A DNA stretch of 64,000 nt from Cyclobacteriaceae bacterium (lineage in GTDB: Bacteria; Bacteroidota; Bacteroidia; Cytophagales; Cyclobacteriaceae): contig JAHBUC010000002.1 in the NCBI GenBank assembly GCA_019638275.1, positions 434,001-498,000 on the forward strand, read 5' to 3'. Of the stretch, positions 43,715 to 51,473 are shown piece by piece (position 1 is the first letter of the stretch; each line of letters begins with the position of its first letter). Both the position numbers and the translations under genes were made by a program. The notes under the pieces are model-generated. The model was given only the letters and a program-made list of their open reading frames with translations, had not been told where the DNA came from and made no database searches.

Positions 43715-43987
43715 ATGGCACTATTTAATCCATTGCAAGTAAAGGAAATCAACGAACTCATTGCCGAGATCGCCAAAGTTGTTAAGCCCAAGGATGAAAT
43801 TGGCGCCCACGATAAAATGTTGCTGTCGGCCTTACTTAAAACGCATGACCCCAAGAAGAAGGCCACGTACTTCAAGTGCAAGCGCGAGTACTCTGACGCT
43901 ATCGTTACGCATTTTGTGAAGGAGAAAGGTATTGCCAAAAGCCGGTTTCATAAGAATAGCCAGGCGTACATTTTTATCGTAAAATGA
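43715..43987 (+). CDS. Small basic protein of unknown function
   Basis: 90 residues, no membrane helix. Starts MALFNPLQVKEINELIAEIA and ends HKNSQAYIFIVK, with many lysines and a stretch KKKATYFKCKREYSDAIVTH. The high positive charge and the strong duplicated promoter fit a nucleic-acid-associated or stress protein, but no family was recognised. Eleven bases after its stop the next unit begins. Confidence 0.7.
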   Translation: MALFNPLQVKEINELIAEIAKVVKPKDEIGAHDKMLLSALLKTHDPKKKATYFKCKREYSDAIVTHFVKEKGIAKSRFHKNSQAYIFIVK

Positions 43988-44009
43988 TTTAACTAAACCC
44001 ACCTGAACA

Positions 44010-44234
44010 ATGGCAGCTACGAAAATCACCGTTAACAATAACGGCTCTCTCAAAATAGAAGGCGACTTTGAAATAGTGGATATGCAGGGAAACACCTACG
44101 GCTTGCAAGGAAGAACATTGGTTTCCCTTTGTCGATGTGGATTGTCAAAGAATAAGCCTTTTTGCGATGGCTCACACAAAGGCCACCTGGAGCACGAGGC
44201 AAAAGCTTTTGATCTGCCACCAAGAAAAGTGTAG
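44010..44234 (+). CDS. CDGSH iron-sulfur domain protein
   Basis: 74 residues. The [2Fe-2S] signature is [20 protein letters not shown], with cysteines in CxC and FC and the histidine in DGSH (about residues 44-60). CDGSH proteins (mitoNEET-like) transfer clusters or electrons and bind pH- and redox-sensitive [2Fe-2S]. N-terminal strands [20 protein letters not shown] form the rest of the fold. Cytoplasmic. Confidence 0.93.
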   Translation: MAATKITVNNNGSLKIEGDFEIVDMQGNTYGLQGRTLVSLCRCGLSKNKPFCDGSHKGHLEHEAKAFDLPPRKV

Positions 44235-44296
44235 CCACAAACGGATTTGGGTTTGGAATTTTTTAATTTTCCTAAACCAACCAAACCCCCCATCCA

Positions 44297-45274
44297 ATGA
44301 AAAAACTTTTCAAGTACATCGGCTACTTGCTACTCATTCTTATTGTAGCTGTGGCCGCCTTACTCACGTATGTAAAACTTGCTTTGCCCAATGTAGGCCC
44401 CACAGAAGAACTTACAATTGACTATACTCAGGAGCGCATTTCTCGTGGGCATTACCTGGCCAATGCGGTTATGCTTTGTATGGATTGCCATGCGGAACGC
44501 GATTGGTCAAGATTTTCGGGCCCGCCAAAAGATGGAACACTTGGGGCTGGAGGAGATGAGTTCAATCGTAATGATGGTTTTCCAGGAGTGTTTTATGCGA
44601 AGAACATTACACCCACCGGTATCAGTAGTTATACAGACGGTGAACTTTTCAGGGTAATCACTACGGGTGTAAATAAAGATGGTAAGGCTATGTTTCCCAT
44701 AATGCCCTACTTGTATTATGGCAAAATGGATCCGGAAGATATCTACAGTGTGATTGCCTACATTCGTTCGCTTGAACCGGTGCAGCGTGAAGTCCTCGAG
44801 TCGAAAGCTGATTTTCCTTTCAACTTTATCATGAACCTTATTCCACAAAAAGCGCAACCTCAAACGCGACCAGACAAATCGGATTGGATTGCATATGGCG
44901 CATATATGACCAACGCATCCGGATGTATAGAATGCCATACCGATGTGAAAGATGGCCGGATAATTACTGAGCAAGCGTATAGTGGTGGCAGGGCATTTCA
45001 GTTTCCGGATGGATCGATTGTGCGCACAACTAATTTAACACCGCACGCAACAGGTCTTGGTTCATGGACGGAAGAAATGTTTGTTCAACGATTCAAGCAG
45101 TATGCCGATTCAACGTATGTGTTGCCATCGGTAAACCCGGGCGAGTTTAATTCAATAATGCCGTGGACCATGTATGCACACATGGAAGAAGATGACCTTA
45201 AAGCAATTTTTGCTTACCTGAAAACTGTTAAACCGATTGAGAACATTGTAGAGCGGTTTACACCAAAAGAATAA
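44297..45274 (+). CDS. Membrane-anchored dihaem cytochrome c
   Basis: 325 residues. The N-terminal helix (YLLLILIVAVAALLTYVKL) anchors the protein to the inner membrane. Two haem-binding motifs are present: CMDCH at about residue 62 and CIECH at about residue 213. Each lies in a cytochrome c domain, with methionine ligands likely in KAMFPIMPYL and FNSIMPWTMYAHM. Electron transfer in the periplasm, donor and acceptor unknown; alcohol- or aldehyde-dehydrogenase partners are common for this type. Confidence 0.88.
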   Translation: MKKLFKYIGYLLLILIVAVAALLTYVKLALPNVGPTEELTIDYTQERISRGHYLANAVMLCMDCHAERDWSRFSGPPKDGTLGAGGDEFNRNDGFPGVFYAKNITPTGISSYTDGELFRVITTGVNKDGKAMFPIMPYLYYGKMDPEDIYSVIAYIRSLEPVQREVLESKADFPFNFIMNLIPQKAQPQTRPDKSDWIAYGAYMTNASGCIECHTDVKDGRIITEQAYSGGRAFQFPDGSIVRTTNLTPHATGLGSWTEEMFVQRFKQYADSTYVLPSVNPGEFNSIMPWTMYAHMEEDDLKAIFAYLKTVKPIENIVERFTPKE

Positions 45275-45283
45275 AGGAGTACG

Positions 45284-45487
45284 ATGGTTGCGCTTGTAGT
45301 CAGGTTATTGCTGGTGGTTATTGTTGTGGGATTGGCTTTCTTCATCATTAAATCATTTTTGTCACCATCAAATACAGTACGTTGTTCACGTTGTGAAGGC
45401 AAGGGCTTTTGGTATGGAGCACGTGGCAAAGAAAAGTGTGATTGGTGCAAGGGCTCTGGGCACTTGCCTCATGAGACCGGGAGATAA
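45284..45487 (+). CDS. Small membrane protein with DnaJ-type zinc finger
   Basis: 67 residues. A membrane helix (ALVVRLLLVVIVVGLAFFII) is followed by two CxxCxGxG motifs, RCSRCEGKGFW and KCDWCKGSGHL, the zinc-binding unit of the DnaJ central domain. A good Shine-Dalgarno-like AAAGGAG lies 4-5 bases before the ATG, which is rare in this phylum. It follows the cytochrome gene after 9 bases and is probably co-transcribed; a role in assembly or folding is possible. Confidence 0.75.
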   Translation: MVALVVRLLLVVIVVGLAFFIIKSFLSPSNTVRCSRCEGKGFWYGARGKEKCDWCKGSGHLPHETGR

Positions 45488-45513
45488 CAACGATTGAAGA
45501 TGTAGCAGACAGC

Positions 45514-46041
45514 TTATTTTATAATCGGGGCCAACTCAGCTTTTAATTTTTCAAACTCTTGTTGAGTTATAAGGCCAAGATCAAGTTTGTCTTTTGCTCT
45601 TTTCAATTCGGCCAGTGCTTCATCGCTGGTCATTACAGATGATCGGATTTCTCCTGTTGCCAAGGCATTTTCAATGTTGATTACAAATGTTGAAGGCCCC
45701 CAAATTCCTTTTGTCCAAAACATGACTGCGTAACCAATGCGCTTGTTGCCCCCAACACGAATGCGCTTTATCTCCGTTTCAAATCCGCTATAGCCGGCTG
45801 GTAAGCTTGCTGTTCCGGTTAATGCATCCTGTTCAGTAATATACATGAAGGTTTGAGCAACCGATGAGGGCCTTCCGATTTTGATGCGATCGCCCACGTT
45901 AAATACGATGTTGTCTTTGCTCACATAGGTGGTATATTGCTTTTCAAATTTTTTGATTGAGTTCAAGTCCGAATGATTTATTTGTTGCGCGTGCACGGTA
46001 AGGCCCACAAACAAACACAGAAACAATAGAGCAAATTTCAT
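45514..46041 (-). CDS. Secreted protein with C-terminal SHOCT-like segment
   Basis: 175 residues. Signal peptide (FALLFLCLFVGLTVHAQ), then a beta-rich domain (YTTYVSKDNIVFNVGDRIKI, then NKRIGYAVMFWTKGIWG), ending in a short helical hairpin ALAELKRAKDKLDLGLITQQ which is the SHOCT pattern common as a C-terminal linker domain. Function unknown. It is followed on the same strand by another secreted protein gene after 20 bases. Confidence 0.7.
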   Translation of the reverse strand: MKFALLFLCLFVGLTVHAQQINHSDLNSIKKFEKQYTTYVSKDNIVFNVGDRIKIGRPSSVAQTFMYITEQDALTGTASLPAGYSGFETEIKRIRVGGNKRIGYAVMFWTKGIWGPSTFVINIENALATGEIRSSVMTSDEALAELKRAKDKLDLGLITQQEFEKLKAELAPIIK

Positions 46042-46061
46042 AAGATATAAGCGATTAAGCG

Positions 46062-46997
46062 TTAGTTCTTTTTGGTAAACAGATTAGGCGCAGGAATGGT
46101 CTTGTAGTGGATCACACTTAAAAAACCTTTCTCGGATGCTCTTTTGATTTCCAACTTTATTACATCGCCCTTTTTGACTCCACCCAGTTCTACTGCCCTT
46201 TGAGCCACTAATGTAGCCGTACAACCTTTCCAGGTGAGCTTATAATCTTCTTTTAGCTTTCCGTCTGAATCATATTCGCTGTATCGATTGGTGGTGACAA
46301 CAGCTTTTACTTCTCCTAAAATTGTTTCCATTGCGTATTCCCCCAAGATGAGTTTGTTGCAGCCATCCTTTATAGCCGGAAATGCTTTGAATCTTTTAAT
46401 GTTCTCATCTTCACCAAGCGACTCACATTGGTCAACTAAAGCAAGAGCAATGTCTACGCCCATTAGCGTACCCATCTTAAATACGTCATCAATTCCCTGA
46501 TCTTTATAATGTGCCGTAAGCCGTGTTTCCAAAACATCTTCATTGGCATTCATCACTCGCGACATACATTCACTCCAGTCTTTTTCTTTGGTAATTTCCA
46601 CACACCGGCAAATCGCATCCGACAAACCAGAAATGATTTCTGTGTTATTGTTAACCTTCAGTAGTGCCGGATCAACTTCGATTTTCTCGCGTTCTTTGTT
46701 CAGGCGCTCAAATTCTTCCGGGCACTTCTTGTAAGCCTCATCCCGGATCGCGATAGCGGCCTCAAAGGGTTCATCCTTGAAAGTTCCTTGCTTTTTAAGT
46801 TCTGCTTCTACAGCCTCTCTGTGCGTGGTAAGGCAGTTTAGTATTTTGAAACTTACCTGGGTTTCGGTGAATTCTTCTGGCTTAAGCGCTTTCATACAGG
46901 CACAGCCTTCTTCGGCTGCTGCGGTTATCACATCCTGTGCGTTGAGGAGAGATGACAGCAATGAGAAGCAAAAGGCAAGTGATATGAATTTTCTCAT
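46062..46997 (-). CDS. Secreted cysteine-containing protein of unknown function
   Basis: 311 residues. Signal peptide (ISLAFCFSLLSSLLNAQ), then a helical half with cysteines in EEGCACMKAL, ILNCLTTHREAV, KKCPEEF, CRCVEITKEKDWSECMSR and others, which suggests disulphide-held repeats. The C-terminal half is a beta domain (YAMETILGEVKAVVTTNRYS, WKGCTATLVAQRAVELGGV). I do not recognise the family. A -7-type TACCTTTA lies on the minus strand at 47016-47023, about 18 bases before the start. Confidence 0.7.
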   Translation of the reverse strand: MRKFISLAFCFSLLSSLLNAQDVITAAAEEGCACMKALKPEEFTETQVSFKILNCLTTHREAVEAELKKQGTFKDEPFEAAIAIRDEAYKKCPEEFERLNKEREKIEVDPALLKVNNNTEIISGLSDAICRCVEITKEKDWSECMSRVMNANEDVLETRLTAHYKDQGIDDVFKMGTLMGVDIALALVDQCESLGEDENIKRFKAFPAIKDGCNKLILGEYAMETILGEVKAVVTTNRYSEYDSDGKLKEDYKLTWKGCTATLVAQRAVELGGVKKGDVIKLEIKRASEKGFLSVIHYKTIPAPNLFTKKN

Positions 46998-47120
46998 AAA
47001 GGGTTAGATTTTAAGTAAAGGTAGAATCAAGTAATCTCAGATTTTCCCCCATAATGATGGGGTAAAACAGGCATGGTTACTCAGAAACCTTGATTTGCTC
47101 CCGATTCCAAACTTTTACGC

Positions 47121-47160
47121 TGCATGCATAATATTTTTTAGTTAGTATGCATGCATAATA
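47121..47160. promoter_or_regulatory. Candidate MarR operator: duplicated TGCATGCATAATA
   Basis: The 13-mer TGCATGCATAATA occurs at 47121-47133 and 47148-47160, 27 bases apart. The second is part of the perfect 12-base palindrome TATGCATGCATA (47146-47157). It ends just before a -7-type TATATTTC at 47170-47177, so a bound dimer would overlap the -33 region of the marR promoter. Confidence 0.55.
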
Positions 47161-47243
47161 AAATTTTGCTATATTTCGAATCCTGTTTCGGCAGGGTATT
47201 GTTCTGCCCGAATCAGAAAAACGCCTATTGAGTTTGGCAGGTT

Positions 47244-47693
47244 ATGAAAAGAGAAGAAACCGTTGACCATCATATTCGTTCGGCCTGGCACGCCATAGCC
47301 CGCATGTATAATCAGCGTGCGGCTAAGTATAATGCCACCATGGCCATCGGTTTTGTGCTGTTGAATATTGATGTTGACGAGGGCACCCCGGCCACCAAAA
47401 TAGCGCCACTGATGGGGCTTGAACCCAGAAGCCTGACGCGCCTGCTTAAATCACTGGAGGAACAAGGCGCCATTTACCGCGAAGTAGACAAAACCGATAA
47501 GCGGTCGGTAAGAATATTTTTGACCGAAGAGGGAAAGAAAGGGCGGGAGCGGGCAAAGGAAACCGTGCTTCGGTTTAACGAGGCGGTGCGCGATGAAATT
47601 CCGGAAGCGAAACTGAACGTATTCTTCGATGTGATCCAACAAATTAATAAGATCATTGAACGAAATAATATTTACGAAACAGTAAACAATTAA
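47244..47693 (+). CDS. MarR family transcriptional regulator
   Basis: 149 residues. Winged helix-turn-helix with recognition region LMGLEPRSLTRLLKSLEEQG (about residues 55-75) and wing with REVDKTDKRSVRIFLTEEGK. The N- and C-terminal helices form the dimer. It is directly upstream of the beta-oxidation genes and of a duplicated palindrome, so it probably controls its own promoter and that cluster, perhaps in response to an acyl-CoA or fatty acid. Confidence 0.9.
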   Translation: MKREETVDHHIRSAWHAIARMYNQRAAKYNATMAIGFVLLNIDVDEGTPATKIAPLMGLEPRSLTRLLKSLEEQGAIYREVDKTDKRSVRIFLTEEGKKGRERAKETVLRFNEAVRDEIPEAKLNVFFDVIQQINKIIERNNIYETVNN

Positions 47694-47694
47694 C

Positions 47695-47740
47695 TTTCAT
47701 TGTCATGCTTCGACAAGCTCAGCATGACATAAAAATGAAA
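47695..47740. repeat. REP-like extragenic palindrome with TTCGACAAGCTCAG core
   Basis: TGTCATGCT (47701-47709) and AGCATGACA (47721-47729) are perfect complements around a short spacer, and TTTCAT/ATGAAA extend the symmetry to 47695 and 47740. The same core is in the MITE-like element at 31698-31821. It lies between marR and the 3-hydroxyacyl-CoA dehydrogenase gene, so it could also act as an attenuator or processing site within the cluster. Confidence 0.65.
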
Positions 47741-47751
47741 CTGATATAACT

Positions 47752-50151
47752 ATGAAACGATCTATCCGCAAAGTTGCCGTGCTTGGTTCTGGTGTAATGG
47801 GTTCATCCATTGCCTGTCATTTTGCAAACATTGGTTGCGAAGTATTGCTGCTCGACATCGCACCAAAAGAATTAACCGAAGAAGAGAAAGCAAAAGGACT
47901 TTCACTTGATAGCAAAGTGGTTAAGAACAGAATTGTTCTATCATCATTTGATAAATGTGTGAAGTCTTCACCTGGTCCGCTGTACAGCAAGAAGTTTATT
48001 TCGCGCATCTCACTCGGCAACTTTGATGATGATTTTTCGAAGATCAAAAACTACGACTGGACCATAGAAGTGGTAGTGGAAAATCTGGAGATCAAGAAGA
48101 AAGTTTACGAACAAGTAGAGAAATACAGAACCCCCGGAACACTAATTACATCCAACACTTCGGGCATTCCTATTCACCTGATGGCCGAGGGCAGAAGTGC
48201 CGATTTCAAGAAGCATTTTGCGGGCACTCACTTCTTTAATCCGCCCCGTTACCTGCGTTTGTTTGAAGTAATCCCTACTGCGGATACCGATCCGGAGATA
48301 ACCAAATTCTTACTGCATTATGGAGATCTGTACCTGGGTAAAGTATCCGTACTGTGTAAAGACACCCCTGCCTTCATCGGAAACCGGGTAGGTGTGTGGG
48401 GCCTGCTCAAGGTGATTGACTCCATGCAGAAATACGACCTGAATGTGGACGAAATTGACAAGCTCACAGGCCCTGTAATTGGCCGCCCGAAGTCGGCAAC
48501 TTTCCGTACTTCCGATGTAGTTGGTTTGGATACTCTCGTGAAAGTAGCCAACAATTTATACGCAGGTTTACCCAACGATGAAGCAAGAGAAATTTTTAAA
48601 CTGCCTGATGTAGTTAACAAGCTTGATGAGAACAAATGGCTTGGTGATAAAACCGGTCAGGGCTTTTATAAAAAATCGAAAAACGAAAAAGGACAAACTG
48701 AAATTCTTACGCTCGATTTAAAAACACTCGAGTATAAGCCGAAAGCAAAAGCAAAGTTTGCCACACTTGAAACAACGAAGACGATCGACAACCTACGCGA
48801 TCGCTTCAAGGTGTTGTTGGCGGGCAAAGACAAAGCCGGTGAATTTTATCGCGATTGTTTTTACGGATTGTTTCAATATGCATCGAACCGCATTCCTGAA
48901 ATCAGCGATGAATTGTTTCGCATTGATGATGCGGTGTGTGCGGGCTTCGGTTGGGAACTCGGTCCGTTCGATACATGGGATGCGCTCGGGGTAGAGAAAA
49001 CCGTTCAGGCTATGGAAGGCTTGAACTATAAACCTGCGCAGTGGGTGTACGACATGCTCGCGGCCGGCAACAAATCGTTTTACAAAGTTGAAGGTGGCCA
49101 GCGCAAGTACTACGACATTCCTTCTAAATCATACAAATCCATATCAGGCAAAGAAGGCTTTATCATTCTTGAAAACCTCAGCGATAAAGTCGTATGGAAA
49201 AATGCCGAAAGCAAAGTCACCGACCTCGGTGATGGGGTGATCAACTTCTCCTGGAGCAGCAAGAGCTATACCCTGGGCAGCGCGGTAATTGAGGGCTTAA
49301 ATAAGGCCATCGATTTGGCCGAAAAGGACTACCGGGGGCTGGTTGTAGGCCACCAGGGACCCGATTTCTCGCTTGGGGCCAATCTGGGGCTGGTTTTCAT
49401 GTATGCGATTGAGCAAGATTATGACGAAATCGACTTTATGGTGCGCATGTTCCAGAACTCGGTTATGCGTTTGCGCTATTCTTCTGTACCGGTAGTAGTT
49501 GCCCCACAAGGCCGCACGCTGGGCGGGGGTTGTGAAATGACCATGCATGCAGATGTGGCCGTAGCCGCTGCGGAAACGTATATCGGTTTGGTTGAGGTTG
49601 GGGTGGGTTTGATCCCTGGCGGAGGCGGAACAAAGGAATACACAAAGCGTGTAAGCGATCGCTTTTTGGAGGGCGATGCTGAAATGAATGCGTTGCAAAG
49701 CGCCTTCATGAACATTGCCACAGCAAAAGTTGCCTTGTCGGCAGAAGAGGCACGTGAAAATGGCGTACTCCGCGATCTTGATCGCATCACCGTAAATAAG
49801 GACAGACAAATTCTGGATGCAAAATCAGCCGTGATAGAATTAGCTGACGCAGGATATACCATGCCAGTGCAGGCAAAAAATATTCGTGTGCAGGGAAGAA
49901 CCGGACTGGCCTTGTTTGCCGCTGGTGTTAACGGTATGAAAATGGGCCGCTACATCTCCGAACACGACATGAAAATCGCCATGAAGATCGCCAACGTCAT
50001 GTGCGGTGGAGATCTAACATCACCTCAGGAAGTAAGCGAACAATACTTACTTGACCTGGAACGCGAAGCGTTTGTTTCGCTGTGCGGTGAGCGGAAGACG
50101 CTGGAAAGAATACAGTCAATATTGACTGGAGGAAAACCTTTAAGAAATTGA
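47752..50151 (+). CDS. 3-hydroxyacyl-CoA dehydrogenase / enoyl-CoA hydratase fusion
   Basis: 799 residues. The NAD-binding half comes first (VAVLGSGVMGSSIACHFANI at residue 8, then SNTSGIPIHLMAEGR, HFAGTHFFNPPRYLRLFEVI), followed by a C-terminal helical domain and then a crotonase half (about residues 500-690: GANLGLVFMYAIEQDYDEID, GGCEMTMHADVAVAAAETYI, EVGVGLIPGGGGTKEYTKRV). This order is the reverse of FadB. Together the domains carry out two steps of beta-oxidation: hydration of enoyl-CoA and oxidation of the hydroxyacyl-CoA. It forms a cluster with the thiolase and acyl-CoA dehydrogenase that follow. Confidence 0.93.
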   Translation: MKRSIRKVAVLGSGVMGSSIACHFANIGCEVLLLDIAPKELTEEEKAKGLSLDSKVVKNRIVLSSFDKCVKSSPGPLYSKKFISRISLGNFDDDFSKIKNYDWTIEVVVENLEIKKKVYEQVEKYRTPGTLITSNTSGIPIHLMAEGRSADFKKHFAGTHFFNPPRYLRLFEVIPTADTDPEITKFLLHYGDLYLGKVSVLCKDTPAFIGNRVGVWGLLKVIDSMQKYDLNVDEIDKLTGPVIGRPKSATFRTSDVVGLDTLVKVANNLYAGLPNDEAREIFKLPDVVNKLDENKWLGDKTGQGFYKKSKNEKGQTEILTLDLKTLEYKPKAKAKFATLETTKTIDNLRDRFKVLLAGKDKAGEFYRDCFYGLFQYASNRIPEISDELFRIDDAVCAGFGWELGPFDTWDALGVEKTVQAMEGLNYKPAQWVYDMLAAGNKSFYKVEGGQRKYYDIPSKSYKSISGKEGFIILENLSDKVVWKNAESKVTDLGDGVINFSWSSKSYTLGSAVIEGLNKAIDLAEKDYRGLVVGHQGPDFSLGANLGLVFMYAIEQDYDEIDFMVRMFQNSVMRLRYSSVPVVVAPQGRTLGGGCEMTMHADVAVAAAETYIGLVEVGVGLIPGGGGTKEYTKRVSDRFLEGDAEMNALQSAFMNIATAKVALSAEEARENGVLRDLDRITVNKDRQILDAKSAVIELADAGYTMPVQAKNIRVQGRTGLALFAAGVNGMKMGRYISEHDMKIAMKIANVMCGGDLTSPQEVSEQYLLDLEREAFVSLCGERKTLERIQSILTGGKPLRN

Positions 50152-50192
50152 CAGTTGACAATAGGCAAATAGATAACAAAAAATTGAACAAC

Positions 50193-51368
50193 ATGGACGC
50201 ATACATCGTAGCAGGTTACCGTACCGGAGTAGGTAAAGCAAAAAAGGGAGGCTTTCGTTTTGTGAGGCCTGATGATTTGGCGGCAGATGTGATCAAGCAT
50301 CTGGTTAAATCTGTTCCTGGTTTGGAAAACAACATGGTTGATGATCTGATTGTGGGCAATGCCGTACCCGAAGCCGAACAAGGCATGCAGATGGGAAGAA
50401 TGATTTCTCTTCTCGCGTTGGGCCTTGATGTGCCCGGCATGATTGTGAACCGCTACTGCGGATCAGGTGTGGAGACTATCGCGATAGCAAGTCAACGTAT
50501 ACAGGCTGGCATGGCTGATGTGATCATTGCGGGAGGAACGGAGTCGATGTCGCTTGTGCCGGTGATGGGAATCAAGACTGCGCTCAATTATAAGATTGCC
50601 ACCGAGAATCCCACCTACTATACCAGCATGGGCTTAACGGCAGAGGAAGTTTCAAAGCAATTTGGAATTTCGCGTGAAGAGCAAGATCGGTTTTCATATG
50701 AGTCGCACATGAAAGCTGCGGCCGCGTGGAAGGACGGAAAGTTCAAGGATGAAGTAGTGCCGATTACGGTAAAGGAAGTTTACGTAGACGAGAGCGGAAA
50801 AAAGAAAACCCGCGAGTTTACAGTCGCGACCGATGAAGGTATTCGTACGGATACAACTGTTGAAGGATTGGCAAAGTTGAAGCCGGTGTTTGCTATGGGA
50901 GGAACTGTAACTGCGGGTAACTCTTCACAAACTTCTGATGGCGCTGCCTTTGTGGTGGTGATGAGCGAACGCATGGTGAAACAATTAAATGTAAAACCAA
51001 TAGCGCGCATGGTAAGCTATGCTGCGGCAGGCGTTGATCCGCGCATCATGGGTATTGGTCCGGTGGCCGCTATTCCAAAGGCACTGAAGTTAGCCAACAT
51101 GAAACTGGATGACATTGATTTGATTGAACTCAACGAAGCCTTTGCCGCACAGGCATTGGCCGTAGTGAAAGAGTTGGGCATCGATCGTAAGAAATTGAAT
51201 GTTAACGGAGGCGCGATAGCTGTGGGGCACCCACTCGGATCATCCGGGGCAAGACTTTCTGTGCAACTATTCAATGAATTACGCAGACAGAATAAAAAAT
51301 ACGGCATGGTTACAGCGTGTGTTGGTGGAGGACAGGGCGTAGCGGGGATTTATGAAATATTAAAGTAG
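50193..51368 (+). CDS. Acetyl-CoA C-acyltransferase (thiolase)
   Basis: 391 residues from ATG 50193 (MDAYIVAGYRTGVGKAKKGG); the frame extends back to 50148, but the family begins here. The nucleophilic cysteine is in MIVNRYCGSGVETIAIAS (about residue 88), and the C-terminal active residues are in NVNGGAIAVGHPLGSSGARL and TACVGGGQGVAGIYEI. This catalyses the last, thiolytic step of beta-oxidation. The preceding gene supplies its 3-ketoacyl-CoA substrate. Cytoplasmic, tetrameric in relatives. Its stop codon overlaps the left arm of an extragenic palindrome. Confidence 0.94.
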   Translation: MDAYIVAGYRTGVGKAKKGGFRFVRPDDLAADVIKHLVKSVPGLENNMVDDLIVGNAVPEAEQGMQMGRMISLLALGLDVPGMIVNRYCGSGVETIAIASQRIQAGMADVIIAGGTESMSLVPVMGIKTALNYKIATENPTYYTSMGLTAEEVSKQFGISREEQDRFSYESHMKAAAAWKDGKFKDEVVPITVKEVYVDESGKKKTREFTVATDEGIRTDTTVEGLAKLKPVFAMGGTVTAGNSSQTSDGAAFVVVMSERMVKQLNVKPIARMVSYAAAGVDPRIMGIGPVAAIPKALKLANMKLDDIDLIELNEAFAAQALAVVKELGIDRKKLNVNGGAIAVGHPLGSSGARLSVQLFNELRRQNKKYGMVTACVGGGQGVAGIYEILK

Positions 51369-51433
51369 GCAAAAGGCAATTTGCAATAGGCAAGGCTAAT
51401 CCTGTTGCCTACTGCTTTTTGCCTATTGCCTAC
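51365..51433. repeat. Extragenic imperfect palindrome between the thiolase and acyl-CoA dehydrogenase genes
   Basis: Arms 51365-51393 and 51405-51433, 29 bases each, five mismatches, loop of 11. Both arms are made of units GTAGGCAA/GGCAAAAGGCAA and their complements. A similar fragment AATAGGCAA occurs at 50160-50168, in front of the thiolase. No gene is inside. It could slow RNA decay or differentially regulate the two genes. Confidence 0.65.
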
Positions 51434-51473
51434 TTCAGGATTTATAGAAACAAGAAATTTTAAAAAGAAAAAA

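Noticed and set aside
43600-43938. Minus-strand open frame of 112 residues
   Set aside because: It covers the tandem repeat and the real + strand gene at 43715; its residues repeat because of the duplication and lack protein-like composition.
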